Source: Carettochelys insculpta (taxonomy: Eukaryota; Chordata; Testudines; Carettochelyidae). From it: a DNA stretch of 64,000 nucleotides. The notes below the pieces were generated by a model. That model was not told the DNA's origin, made no database searches, and was given only the letters and a program-made list of their open reading frames with translations. Positions within the stretch are counted from its first letter, which is position 1; each line of letters starts with the position of its first letter. The position numbers and the translations under genes were made by a program. The stretch covers positions 15,549,001 through 15,613,000 of the forward strand of contig NC_134160.1 of the NCBI RefSeq assembly GCF_033958435.1. The letters run 5' to 3'. Shown piece by piece: positions 26,291 to 37,115 of the stretch.

Positions 26291-26993
26291 AGCACCAAAT
26301 GGCAGGCACATCCTTTTATTGGGTCGGGGGCTACCCACGTGATGTGGCTCAGCACAGGAAAGACCCTGACTGTGTGGGAGGGAGGAGGGGGTCTGTGCAG
26401 AAATGTAAACTGCTGAAAAGAAGTTTCTCAGGCTCTTATGCAAACACAACCCCCACAACAGCCTTCCTTCCATGTGGTGCGGTAGGTCAGCGGCTGGCAC
26501 CAGGCGGTGCGGGAGGCGGGGGTGAGTATAGAGACAGAACCATGAACTTCATGCTGGGGCTATCTGTAATGGGTAGATGCACTTACAGCGCTAACAGCAA
26601 AGAAAAAGACATTTCTTAGGCTCTCACACAAACATGATCCCACAGCCACAGGCTTCCTGATCACTATTTGAATTTCACATCTTCCTGTTACTAATTCTGG
26701 CACACCTGGAGAGCAGTGGCCAGAATGGAGCACTGAGGGGCCTTGCAGGATACACACAAGACACCTCTGGAGGCTAATAAATTCGATTTTAAGACATGGC
26801 ACTTCCACACTGGCCTTTAATCCAACTTTTGAATTTGGGCTTGAAGCTACACCTGTCAGATAATGACGATAATGTAATCTCAATATTAGTGTTCCCTCAA
26901 TCAAGGTAACGATATTTAAAGTGAAGACAGTCACATGGTAATATTGACCTAACTGCCTTAAATTCGAGTTTATCGTGTAGTGCAGACATAGCC

Positions 26994-27930
26994 TCTCTCT
27001 CAGATAACAAGAGGCCATGTATCAGAATGGCACCCAAACGGGATATAAATATAGATAACATCTAGGATGCTGAGATTACATGATAGCACTGCACTTGCTC
27101 TTTTGTTGAAGGCATGCACTGCTGTAAATTCTGCCAGACATTTTCTCCTTCTACCCCTTCATGCAAATTATATCTTTTCTCCCCAGTCTTGCAACAAATA
27201 CAATTATGTATGAGACCATGTTCCCTTCATGAGCTCCCAGATAATAGATTTTCAATGCGTTTATTTCACTATGGACTTCATCAAATCCTCTATTTACCAC
27301 CTCAGCAAAATCTGCTATAAAAATAAAGATTTAATCTAAAATACTAACATATAAGGATCAGCAAAGCAGCACTGTGTGTTTAATAGCAAATGCCAGACAG
27401 TGGTTGCTTTCATATAATTTTTTGGTTATTTTAAATACTCCTAAAAGTATTCTCATCACAACATTCTCATCCTCTGAAACAAACGGGATTATAGCCTCAT
27501 CTGTTGTTTTCTGGAGATGAGTATTGTAAATGGCCACGTTCAGGGGGTTAAATTTTTAGTTAATGTTTATTATTTCATCCTTCTAATGGAAGATAAATTA
27601 AATTTAGGACAAAAATAGAATGTTCATTTTCATGTTTGATTTTCTAAACTTTCTACTATCTTTTCAATGCTGTGGAGCAGTGCAAACTTCAACTGTCTAC
27701 AATAAACTTTAATAGATTTCATAAACGCCTTCCAAATCTCAAGTAAAGCAAACCCATTCGAGAGAACAAGTAGAAAGGGAGATGTTTACACTAGGAATTT
27801 TTATGAATAAATAGAATTCCATGTAAACACAATGGTACGACTGTCAAATTAAAGACTGGGAGTAAGAACACCACTTCTATGGCATCCTAGAGAACTGTTT
27901 TTGAAACACTACAGCAAACGATCATTAGCC
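26994..27930. other. PUM1: PUM1 intron, nothing recognised
   Basis: A/T-rich intron with no recognised repeat or gene. Confidence 0.45.
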
Positions 27931-28020
27931 ACAGAATCATAGAAATATAGGTCTGGACAAGTTGACAAGTTATGTAACTCCAGTTCCCTGCACTTAGATA
28001 GGATGGAGTATCATCTAGAC

Positions 28021-28372
28021 CAGGAATTCTCAATCTCCACCCCTCCCACGAGATCCCCCTTCTGTCCCCCTACCCTCTGCTATAAAAACCCCCATAGACC
28101 ACCTGCGCCCACTAGTTTTATGCACATAAAAACCAGGGCCATATTAGCAAGCACGGCAACAGTCTGGTGCACCATACAACTGAGGCTTCCACAAAGCTAA
28201 ATGTGGCTTCATTCTTGGATTGAGGGGCTCTGGGTCCTGGAGCTCACCCCCATGTGGCGGGGCTTCATTTTCTTCCCTGGGTCTCAATGAGTCTAAAACT
28301 GGCCCTGCCTGATGGACCCCCTGAAATTTACTTGCCACTCCCCATGGGGCCCCGGATGAGAACCACTGGCTG
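28021..28372. mobile_element. hAT MITE (first of an adjacent pair)
   Basis: It starts CAGGAATTCTCAATC and ends GATGAGAACCACTGGCTG, a degenerate inverse of the CAGTGGTTCTCA-type hAT terminus. It sits inside the CR1 tail. Confidence 0.5.
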
Positions 28373-28390
28373 AAAACAACTGATCTCGAC

Positions 28391-28654
28391 CAGCAGTTCT
28401 CAAGCAGAGGTCCATGACGTTCTAAGGGCTGTGAGCAAGTTTCTGGAGTCTGACAAGCAGCATTAATATTAGACCAGCTGGGGCCCAAGACAAAAAGCCA
28501 AAGCTTGAGCTCCCACAGGAGGGGTGGGGCGGGAGGGGGAAGCTGAGTTGTGGCTGAAAAACAACTGCTATGGCACAGGTGGGTCTTGGAGTTTTTTACA
28601 CTATGCAGGTGTGGGGGAGAAGAGGCTTCAGAAATGTAAACGTTGAGAACCCCT
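28391..28654. mobile_element. hAT MITE (second of an adjacent pair)
   Basis: It starts CAGCAGTTCTCAAGC and ends GTTGAGAACCCCT, again hAT-type ends. It is separated from the first MITE by 18 bp including ATCTCGAC, which resembles the ATCTAGAC sequence before 28021. Confidence 0.5.
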
Positions 28655-28688
28655 AAGCTAGCCATTCCTGAGAGGTGTTCATCTAGTC

Positions 28689-29039
28689 CAGAGGTCAGCA
28701 AACCCTGATACAGGTGCCAAGAGTAGCACGTGAGTTTACTTTCACTAGCACATGACACAGGAACTCAGCCCTGCACTTCTCCGACATGCAGCCGTGAGCT
28801 TGCTAAAAGCCATTCCACCTGTAGATTAACAGAAGCCCAGTTAATGGTAAAGTTCTGCACCTCTAGATTAACAGAAGACCACCAACTAAATGGTAAAGTT
28901 CTGTGTATTTATTTATTTATGCAGCTGTTGGAAACAGCACTGTTAGTGACTTTAAAAAGTATCGCCAGCACTCAGACAATACACAGAAGTCAAATGGTTA
29001 AATTTCAGCACTTTGCCTCCAAGAAGTTGCTGACACCTG
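28689..29039. mobile_element. hAT MITE with 8-bp target duplication
   Basis: The ends CAGAGGTCAGCAAACC and the inverse CAGGTGTCAGCAACTTC are hAT-like inverted repeats. The flanking octamers ATCTAGTC (28681-28688) and ATCTAGCC (29040-29047) match at seven of eight positions. Inside, a GTAGATTAACAGAAG ... TGGTAAAGTTCTG block is partly duplicated (28818-28860 and 28864-28898). Confidence 0.72.
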
Positions 29040-29132
29040 ATCTAGCCTGTTCTTAAAAATCTGCAATAGCAGAGGCCCTACAGCCACCTGGCATAATTTG
29101 TTCCAGTGCTTAGCTACCCTTACAGTTTGAAA

Positions 29133-29300
29133 GTAACAGAGGGAGCCGTGCTAGTCTATATACTATCAAAACAAAAAAGCAGTCAAGTAGCACTTTGAAG
29201 ACTAACAAAATAATTTATTAGGTGAGCTTTTGTGGGACAGACCCATTTCTTCAGACCATAACCATACCAGAACAGAATCAATGTTTAAGGCATAGAGAAC
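29133..29300 (+). mobile_element. Penelope-like element terminus
   Basis: The sequence GAGCCGTGCTAGTCTATA ... AAGACTAACAAAATAATTTA ... GAGCTTTTGTGGGACAGACC parallels the arm of the palindromic insertion at 53088 (GTAGCCATGTTAGTCTGTAG ... ATAAACTAACAGATATTTTG). It is a diverged member of the same family. The Penelope label rests on memory of turtle repeats and is tentative. Confidence 0.4.
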
Positions 29301-29660
29301 CAAAAATAGTAATCAAGGTTGAATTCTCCTACTGCCTAACGTAAATCTCCCTTTTATTAAGGGCTTAACCCCAGGGGCGGGGCCGAGAATGGAGCGGGCA
29401 GAGCTATCCTACTGGATGCAAGAGTCTGGCAAAGTCACCAGAGACTTAACATCTGGCCTCTGACTGCAGGAAATGTCATCATGAGCCTCATGAAAATCGT
29501 CCACTGAACCCACCCGGACAGTCTCATGCTCCTATTTTATAACTGCTCCCTATTTAGAGTTCTGAAAGACTGAGCTCTCAAACTGTAAATACTTATGATT
29601 TCACATTAACCATTTCCTAATATACTAAAGCATCAGTCAGAATCTGAAAATATTACATGA
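29301..29660. other. PUM1: PUM1 intron, probably continuing retroelement sequence
   Basis: A GC-richer stretch at about 29375-29420 may continue the Penelope-like remnant. No coding sequence was recognised. Confidence 0.35.
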
Positions 29661-31005
29661 TAAAGTGTCAGACTTACCTCAATCCCTGGGAAACTAATGG
29701 AGGGGATCCTCAAAGAACCCATTTTGAAGCACTTGGAAGAGGGGAAGTAATCAAGAGTAGTCAACATGGATGCACCAAAGGCAAGTCATGGCTGACCAAT
29801 CTGATTAACTTCCATGATGAGGTAACAGGCTCTACGGACATAGGGAAGTCAGTGGATGTGATATACCCCGACCTCAGCAAAGCTGTAGATACAATCTCCC
29901 ACAACATTCTTGCCCATAAGCTGAGAAAGTATGGATTGAATACATGGAATATAAGATGGATAAAAAGCTGGCTTGATGGTCAGGCCCAACGTGTAGTGGT
30001 CAATGGCTTAATATCTGGATGACAGCTGGTTTCAAGTGGAGTGCCCCAAGGCTCAGTTCTAGAGCCAGTGTTGTTCAACATCTTTATTAATGACCTGGAT
30101 GAGGGACTGGATTGCACCCTCAGCAAGTTTGCAGATGACACTAAGCTGGGGGGGAGGCAGATACATTGCAGGGTAAAGACAGGATACAGAGTGACCAGGA
30201 TAAATCTGTGGATTGGGACAAAAGAAATCTGATGCAGTTCAACAAGAAGTGTAGAGTCCTGCACGTGGGGAGGAAGAATCCCAAGCACTGTTATAGGCTG
30301 GGGACCAACTGGCTAAGCAGCAGTACAGGAGAAAGGGACCCCTAGGGGTTATGGTGGATGAAAGGCTGGATATGAGTGAACAATGTGCCCTTGTAGACAA
30401 GAAGGCTAACAGCATACTCGGGTGCATTAGGAGGAGCATTGTAAGCAGATTTAAAGAAGTGCTTGTTCCCCTCTATTCAGCACTGGTGAGGCCACATGTG
30501 GAATATTATGTCCAGTTTTGGGCCTCCTAGTATAAAAAGGATGTGGATGTGCTGGAGCAGGATCAGCGGAGGGCAACAAAAATTAAGGGGCTGGAGCACA
30601 TGACCTACGAGGAGAGGCTGATGGATTTGGGCTTATTTAGTTTACAGAAGAGAAGACTGAGGGGTGATTTAAGAGCAGCCTTCAACTTCCTGAAAGGGTG
30701 CTCTAAAGAGGATGGAGAGAAATTGTTCTCAGTGGTGACAGATGGCAGAACAAGGAGCAATGGTCTGAAGTTACAGAAGGAGAGGAGTAGGTCGGATACT
30801 AGGAAAATCTACTTTACCAGGAGGGTGGTGAACCACTGGAATGTGTTGCCTACAGAGGTGGTGGATTCTCCATCCCTAGAGGTTTTTAAGTTCCAGCTTG
30901 ACAAGGTCCTGGGTGGGATGACTTAGTTGGGATTGATCATGCTAGAAAGTAGGGGGCTGGACTAGATGACCCCCTGAGGTCCCTTCCAGCCCTACGATTC
31001 TATGG
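29661..31005 (+). mobile_element. CR1 LINE 3' part (second subfamily)
   Basis: This 5'-truncated CR1 begins in the RT domain: [60 protein letters not shown] and [10 protein letters not shown]. The tail ([39 protein letters not shown]) ends at about 30926. Several stops and frameshifts break it. The 3' UTR reads GACTAGATGACCCCCTGAGG and ends with an octamer CGATTCTATGG. It resembles the CR1 at 46517-50867 more than the one at 10274. Confidence 0.88.
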
Positions 31006-31763
31006 ATTTGTTTAAAATAAATGCATTCACTTCTAGCATACCCTCCTAGGCAATAATAGGATATAAAGATATCTACTATTAAAGGTACTACTTTCTTGTA
31101 AATCAACACATTTTATTAGTTATATCTACAAATGAGAATGCCTTTTTGCTTAGAAAATAAGTACATATGTAAAAGTTCCTTGACACTGATTTAAATCAAG
31201 TAAATGCTTGGAGATTCAGAAAGCATTTAATTGCCCATTTAAATCAGTCCATCTTGTCTTACTACTTTACATCCCAAAATGGTTTGTTTGTTTTGTACTT
31301 TTAAAGGGAATCAGAAGCTAGGGGTATACAAAATTCTGATACAAATATTTTTAAGTGACTATCACTCCAAGAACCTTCTCTCTGACTATGTAGTGCTTTT
31401 CTGTACAAAGTTGTCTCATATTGACAAAGCACACCAAAACATCAGAACACTGAAGAACAGTCCTGCCTTCACATGGACATTATAGCATCTGGTTTTGTTC
31501 AACATGTGTAAAATCGTTAGAATGTGGCATTTAACACTACGAGAGATGATGTTAAAAGTCATCCAGCCCCCAAGCTATTCAGAGCTGTAGTACTCAAACT
31601 GAAGACTGGCCTGGCAATACACACAGAAAACAGCAAGCTATAAAATTAAAGAATAGGCTTCTAACATAGGTACCATCAACACATCCATGAAGAAGAAAGC
31701 TATCACAAAAAGTTGGAAAAAAAACCTTGCAGCTGCCTGTCACTACCCCTCCTGCCTTTTCAT
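31006..31763. other. PUM1: PUM1 intron, nothing recognised
   Basis: A/T-rich. Two GATTTAAATCA-like motifs (31188 and 31241) form a small inverted pair, possibly MITE ends; not resolved. Confidence 0.4.
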
Positions 31764-32056
31764 TGAATCATAGAACATTAGGACTAAAGGAACCTTCAGA
31801 GGTCATCAAGTCCATTCCCCTGCCCTCATAGCAGGACCAAGCACTGTCTCTAGACCACCCCTGATAGATGTCTATATAACCTTCATTTAAGTATCTCCAG
31901 CAATGGAGATTCCACATCTACCCTAAGCAAGTTAGTCCAGTGTTTAAGTTTTTCCTAACGTCCAATCTAAACCTCCCTTGCTGCAATTTAAATCCATTGC
32001 TCCTCATCCTAACCTCAGAGGCCAAGGGGAATAATTCTTCTACCTCCTCTTTATAA
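31764..32056 (-). mobile_element. Antisense CR1 3' end
   Basis: It starts TGAATCATAGAACATTAGG, the inverse of the CR1 terminal octamer, then runs back through the 3' UTR (CATCAAGTCCATTCCCCTGC) into the ORF2 tail (AATGGAGATTCCACATCTAC, CCTCAGAGGCCAAGGGGAA). The coding part is only about 200 bp. Confidence 0.82.
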
Positions 32057-32774
32057 TCCTCTTTCCCCAGCACCCAGACTGGAACAGAGCTGGAGGGACT
32101 TGCCCAAGTTGTGGCTGTCCCCTTGCCCCCTTCCTTTTCCCAGCACCCACAGTGAGAAGGAGTTCAGGGGCCTTCCCCCACACCCCCGTCCGCCCATTGG
32201 TCCGCTTTTCTCCCACTCCCAGAAGAGGCTTCTCTTTCCTCCCATCATGCAACCCTCTTTACCCGACTGAAGGAGTAGCTGTTGTTCCTGGAAGTCTCCA
32301 ACTGGAGCTGAACACTGTGGAAGCAGCTGCTGAAATCTCTGCTGCAACCACCCCCCTGGTGGGGACAGGCTCCTGCGTTCCCCGTTGTCTGCCACCAGGG
32401 ACAGCTCTGGGCAGCGAGTGCTCGAGCAGAGAAGGGCTCCTGCTGCCGCCTGGCCACACAGCAGGGAGTGCAGAAGCCATTCCAGAGCTTGCTGCTCTGC
32501 TTCCTGTCCACTCACATGGTTACCTCCTCCGCCCACCTCACCTGTGCATGGCTCATCACCTTTGTGCAGGACAAGGAGACAGAAGCGTCCAGTGGTGATG
32601 CAGGACAGTGGGGTGGGGCAACTTCACCCCATGGTCCCAATTAAAGTGTCTCAGAGAGGAGCGGATCTGAACTGTGGACCATGGAATCCCACCCCTGGAT
32701 AAAGAAGGAAGTTGGCCAGATTAGTGTCGATGCACTGATTGTGAAATAAGAATGCAAATGAAATCTGATGCCAG
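32057..32774. other. PUM1: GC-rich intronic segment, unclassified
   Basis: GC-rich sequence with long incidental open frames on both strands (for example 32152-32598) and no domain or splice context. It could be an unrecognised non-autonomous transposon. Confidence 0.35.
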
Positions 32775-32956
32775 CACAACTAACTGATAAAAAAGGCCAG
32801 CTCGGATGTCACCTGGATAAACAAGGTCCAGAGCACCAATCAAGTGATCAGGGTTAGGACGCCAACAGGACTAACTGATAAAAGAGGCCAGCTCAGATGT
32901 TGCCTGGATCAACTAGGTCCAGGGCACCAATCAAGCGATCAGGGTTGGGTCAGTAA
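32775..32956. repeat. Two tandem copies of a 91-bp unit
   Basis: ACTAACTGATAAAA(A/G)AGGCC begins at 32779 and again at 32870, and the match continues through GGTCCAG(A/G)GCACCAATCAAG. The pair lies directly before the RTE-like coding remnant, where a 5' UTR would be expected. Confidence 0.7.
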
Positions 32957-35260
32957 ATTGGCTACCAAAAGGAAAATTACAAGTAACATATGTTATCAAT
33001 TGAAATGTTGACCGTTCTAACACTGTAGGAGACTGGAAAGTTAGAGCTGCTTCAAAAGGAGATGGAGAGATACCAACACGATAAACTTGGACTGGCAAAG
33101 ATGCGTTGGATGGCATTGGGAGAAATGTGTGGTTGCAAAGTTATTTGGTCAGAGAACAAAACAAACCATAAGGCAGAAGTTGGATTCCTTCTTAGGAAGG
33201 AAAAAAAAAGGTAGAGGAGCATTGTTAGGATACAAACTGCTGAGTGCAAGAATGATGGTAGCGAGAATTTGAAGAAAAAACATTCAACATCTCGGTTGTT
33301 CAGGTATATGCACCCACATCAGACAGAACGGAAGGAGAGATCCAGCTGTTCTATAAAAGACTTGACAAAGACGCTAGAAGAGATACCAAAGAGAAATGTG
33401 TTGATTATCAGATGAGATTGGAACGCGAAGGTCAGAACAGATAAAGGTTGAGAGAGTGTCATGGGAAAGTTTGGATATGGAGAAAGAAATGAACGAGGTA
33501 AGAAACTATTAGAGTTTGCTATGGAGCATGACATGGTGATCTGCAACATGAGATTCCAATAAAAGAAATGTATGAAGCAGACATGGTGATCGAATGACAC
33601 GAAGTCCTAGAATATGATAGATATGATCTTGGTAAGAAGATGGGTAACATCAGTACAGCAGTGTGGAGCTTTCCATGGAACAGATATAGACTTGGACCAC
33701 AGTTTAATGATCGCAAACTTCAAGGTGAAACTCAAGAGAAGGTTTAAGACACAATGTAAGAAGAGACATGGCTAAGCTAAGTGAGGAAGAAAGAGGGAAT
33801 GCATACAAAGCAGCGCTGGAAGAGAAGATTAGGAATGTGGCCACAGAGAAAGACCTAGATAAGAGAGTCAAAGAGATAGCCACAGTAATAGAAGGGGCAA
33901 TTGTGCAGAATGTTCTGGAAGAAGAGAAAATCAGTAAGAAGTGAATTACACAGGAGACACTGAGGTTGGTCCAAGAGAAGAGAGTGCTGAAGATCAGAAG
34001 GGATGTTTCGGTGGGGGGGGCGGGGGGGTGCAAAACAGCAATACAGAGTGCAATGCAACCAGGTAAGGAAAGCGGACAAAGGATAAGCTGAAATGGTTAG
34101 AGGAACAGTGTAAAGATACAGAGAGGTATTACGGTGAATGTAAGACTAGGAAGGTGTATAAAATTATTAGGAATATTAATAGGAAGAGGCAGCCGAAGCA
34201 GATGGCAATCAAAGATGAGAACGATGGGGTGCTCGTGAACAAGGGATGAGCAGTGAAATGACCAAACAACAAGAGCCCTGGAAATGATAAGATCACTGGG
34301 GAGATGATCAAATATGGCGGAAAAAGTATGATTCAGGAAATACACCAACTCTGTTATATAGCACGGTAAGAAAGGAAGGCATATAAGGAATGGACAAGAT
34401 CCGTGCTAGCGACAATACACAAGAAAGGAAGTGCGTTGGAGTGCAAGAACCACAGAACGATTGCCCTAACACGCCATCTAGGCAAGGTGCTGATGCTGAT
34501 GGAGAGACAGACTGCAGATAGAAGAACATCTAGCAGACAAGTAAGCAAGATTCAGGAAAGACAGAAGTACCATACAAGAGATATTGGCACTAAGCTTGAT
34601 AGTGGAGAAAGCTCAATGAAAGAACAAGGACATCTACTCTTGTTTTGTTGATTTTCAGAAGGCATTTGACGTTATAGATCAGAAAGTGATCTGGGCAGTG
34701 TTGGAGTCATATGGAGTGGATAGCAGATTCACACAGTTATCGAAGGATATTAACAACAATGCAAAGGCAGTGATGAGAACGTGCAGAGAGTTGGGAAGCT
34801 GGTTTAGAACGAGTAGAGGTACAAGACAAGGAGATCTGATACCGCTGAGTACATTCATCACGCACCTAGAGCAAGCAATGGATAAGATCAAGGCAGAGGT
34901 AGAAGGGATACTGTTGTATGGGATGAGAATTAACAACTTGAGGCTTGCAGATGATACAGATATCATTGAAAAAGATTAAGAGAAACTAGTGAACAGATAG
35001 GTGCTAAACGAGGAAGGGAAGTGATATGGACTGATTATGAACATCAGTACAAACAACGGTATTTGGAGATTAAGAAATATGAAGGAAGATCAGCGTAGAT
35101 GGGATCGAACTAAACAACACGGAGAAGTTCACATATCTGGAAGCAACATAACATGAGCTAAACTGTAAGAAGGAAATAGCAACTAGAATAGCGAAAGCAA
35201 GAGTGAGTTTGAAGGCAATGGATAAGATCCAGAAAAACAAATTATTTAATAAATGTTAAC
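32957..35260 (+). mobile_element. RTE-like LINE remnant
   Basis: This is a decayed non-LTR retrotransposon on the plus strand. Peptide scraps in several frames are in the expected order: an endonuclease-like stretch (RNERGKKLLEFAMEHDMVI near 33490-33540), then RT-region pieces ATIHKKGSALECKNHRTIAL (34407), GKVLMLMER (34483), VDFQKAFDVIDQKVIWAVLE (34650-34705), GSWFRTSRGTRQGD (34795) and MRINNLRLADDTDIIEKD (34922). The last holds an ADD catalytic pair. The pattern KKGSALECKNHRTIAL and INNLRxADDT is typical of RTE-clade LINEs. No intact frame exceeds about 100 codons. Confidence 0.65.
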
Positions 35261-35870
35261 TGGCATTGTATTGTTTAACAGTGTTATTAACCACTGATAT
35301 TTTGAGTTACTTGCCTGCTTTAGCTGCAATTAAGCAATGTCCCCTACTACATTAATATACCTGCTATTGTGAAAACAGATGTCTGTTTCCCACTAGGGGC
35401 TTGTGTGTCTTTGTACCGTTCTAGTTCTCCTCCCTTACTAACTGTTCCTTCAAGATCTCCTGTAAGAGATTCTTCAGCCAAATAGATGGGGAGAAGGATA
35501 AATCAAAATGGGCGCCGACTTCTTTTGCATGTAAATGACTCTCAATAAGCTTCCTAAATGTCCTCGTTTTTATTAAAATGAAGCAGCACAGAGTAAGGCA
35601 AACAACCTCAAATATAATTAAAAACAGAACAGACGTAGTTACTGTTGTGGGGAGAGGTGCTGTGGTGTTCTCAGAGATTGGCTCTCCCTACTGATGAAGC
35701 CTCCCACTAACATAAATCTCCAGCTTTAGGAGAAAGTGCAAAGATCACTCCATCAATTACAATTATCAATTACAACACGGAATACAAAGTATACATTGTT
35801 CGCTTTTTCTTTTGCTTACAACAGATACTGCAAAACTGATGATCAAGAGATAGTATTTTTCAATTCACCT
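35261..35870. other. PUM1: PUM1 intron, nothing recognised
   Basis: A/T-rich intronic sequence with no recognised repeat. Confidence 0.4.
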
Positions 35871-35957
35871 CAAACAACTACTGTAGTGCAATGTCGTTAG
35901 TCTTTAAAGAACTACATGACTGCTTTTTTTGTTTTGGTAGAACACAGACTAACACGA
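35871..35957. mobile_element. Penelope-like terminus fragment
   Basis: CGTTAGTCTTTAAAGAACTA and GTAGAACACAGACTAACACG resemble the TTAGTCT...GTGCCAC and CAGACTAACACG ends of the family seen at 53088-53979. A short tentative scrap. Confidence 0.35.
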
Positions 35958-36780
35958 TGTTGCCAGACAGAATTCCCCCTGCTTTACTCCATCTTGCCCC
36001 TCTTAGGTGCTTCAGAGCACAAAGGACCAAAGGAAACAGCCCAGTCTTGGAATGCCTGAGAGCACAGATACGCTAATCTCAAGAACAGTCTTTGACGCCT
36101 CAGAACGCAGACAGACTGCCTCATCATGACCCTGATCGGACTGAAACCAGACAACAAAAGATAATGGGCTAGCATACGACCAGGGCCTCAAGCTGCCCTT
36201 AGCTAGTACTGGTGATTGATACACCTACACATCATCCCAGGAGAGGAATCTCACGCCCATAAGAAAAGAATGCCGAAATTATCTCCATCTCGCAGGTGTG
36301 AATTAAGTCCCTAGCATCACGAGACAATCTAACACAACTGACATCTTTAAGATAAGGAAGAGTGTACATGACCCAAGAGGTATAAAGAAGGGTCCGGCAG
36401 CCCCCTCTAACTGAGCTCCAATTACGTATACCTGCCGGTCAGAAAGGTCTTTGCCTCCCGAGGTCTCAGGGGACGCCCTCCTCATACTCTTCTTCCCGAG
36501 GGATTGAGTGACAGACGCTGGCCACGCCAAAGTCGGGTAACACAGGGGTAAGAATAAGACCTGCTATGTGTTTTGCTTTTGTGTGCATTTAATAATAGAT
36601 CTATGAATTAAATTACTTTTGTTATATGAGAGCTACTTGTAACTAAGAAGTGAAAATATAAGCCTTGTAACCATAAGAGTTAAGCTTTCTTATCAAATAA
36701 ATAGTAACTGTTTAAGTTTTAACCTGACTCCTCCTGTTACTGTGCAAACCGAACACAAATAAAAGATCCCAGCCGGTTTT
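35958..36780 (+). mobile_element. LTR-like segment (possible solo LTR)
   Basis: The segment has a promoter-like GGTATAAAGAAGGG at about 36379, followed some 230-380 bp later by AATAAA-type signals (36698, 36759) and GT-rich sequence, the layout of a retroviral or Gypsy LTR. No gag, pol or env coding sequence flanks it. The TG...CA borders are not certain. It could also be an unrelated element. Confidence 0.35.
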
Positions 36781-36858
36781 CGGCTATATTACCTTGGTCA
36801 CTGGAGAGGCATACTGAGAGCTGAGCACTGGGTTGTGCTGCCTCCATGAGGCAGACTC

Positions 36859-37115
36859 TTGGGGCACCAGTCAGCCTCCCTGGCTGCCCGCTGCAAAGGG
36901 ACTGTCTGTCCTAGCAGTCAAAGACTCAGGTGAAGGAGGCTCAGTACAACCTTTGGGGTACCCGTCAGCCTTCCTGGCTGCCTGTTGCAAAGGGGCTTTC
37001 TGTCCTAGCAGTTAAAGACTCGGGTGATAAATCCTTGGGGCATCTGTCAGCCACCCCTGGCTGCCCGCTGCGAAGGGACTGTCTGTCCTAGCAGTTAAAG
37101 ACTCGGATGAAGTGA
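36859..37115. repeat. Tandem repeat, three copies of 80-95 bp
   Basis: Copies start TTGGGG at 36859, 36953 and 37035 and share GTCAGCC, CTGGCTGCC, GCAAAGGG and CTGTCCTAGCAGT(T/C)AAAGACTC. Spacings are 94 and 82 bp; the difference comes from a variable linker after AAAGACTC. It follows the LTR-like segment. Confidence 0.75.

Larger units (their letters stand above)
24098..26993. mobile_element. TIR DNA-transposon-like element, interrupted
   Basis: The left end GGCTGTGTCTGCACTACA and the inverse of the right end GGCTATGTCTGCACTACA are near-identical inverted repeats, followed on both sides by similar ATTCGATTTT-containing subterminal sequence. A CR1 fragment lies inside (24735-25436), as does a GC-rich minisatellite (25770-26290). 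No transposase was found. The flanks show no convincing target duplication, so the superfamily is left open. Confidence 0.55.
27931..29132 (-). mobile_element. Antisense CR1 3' end broken into three pieces by hAT MITEs
   Basis: Three segments (27931-28020, 28655-28688, 29048-29132) read in order as the inverse of a CR1 3' UTR and ORF2 tail: AGAATCATAGAAATATAGG, then CCATTCCTGAGAGGTGTTCA, then CTAGCCTGTTCTTAAAAATC and TTCCAGTGCTTAGC. The intervening DNA is hAT-type elements, so the CR1 predates them. Confidence 0.7.

Noticed and set aside
32152..32598. Long open frames on both strands in GC-rich DNA.
   Set aside because: Both strands are open because stop codons are rare at this base composition; no conserved motif was seen.
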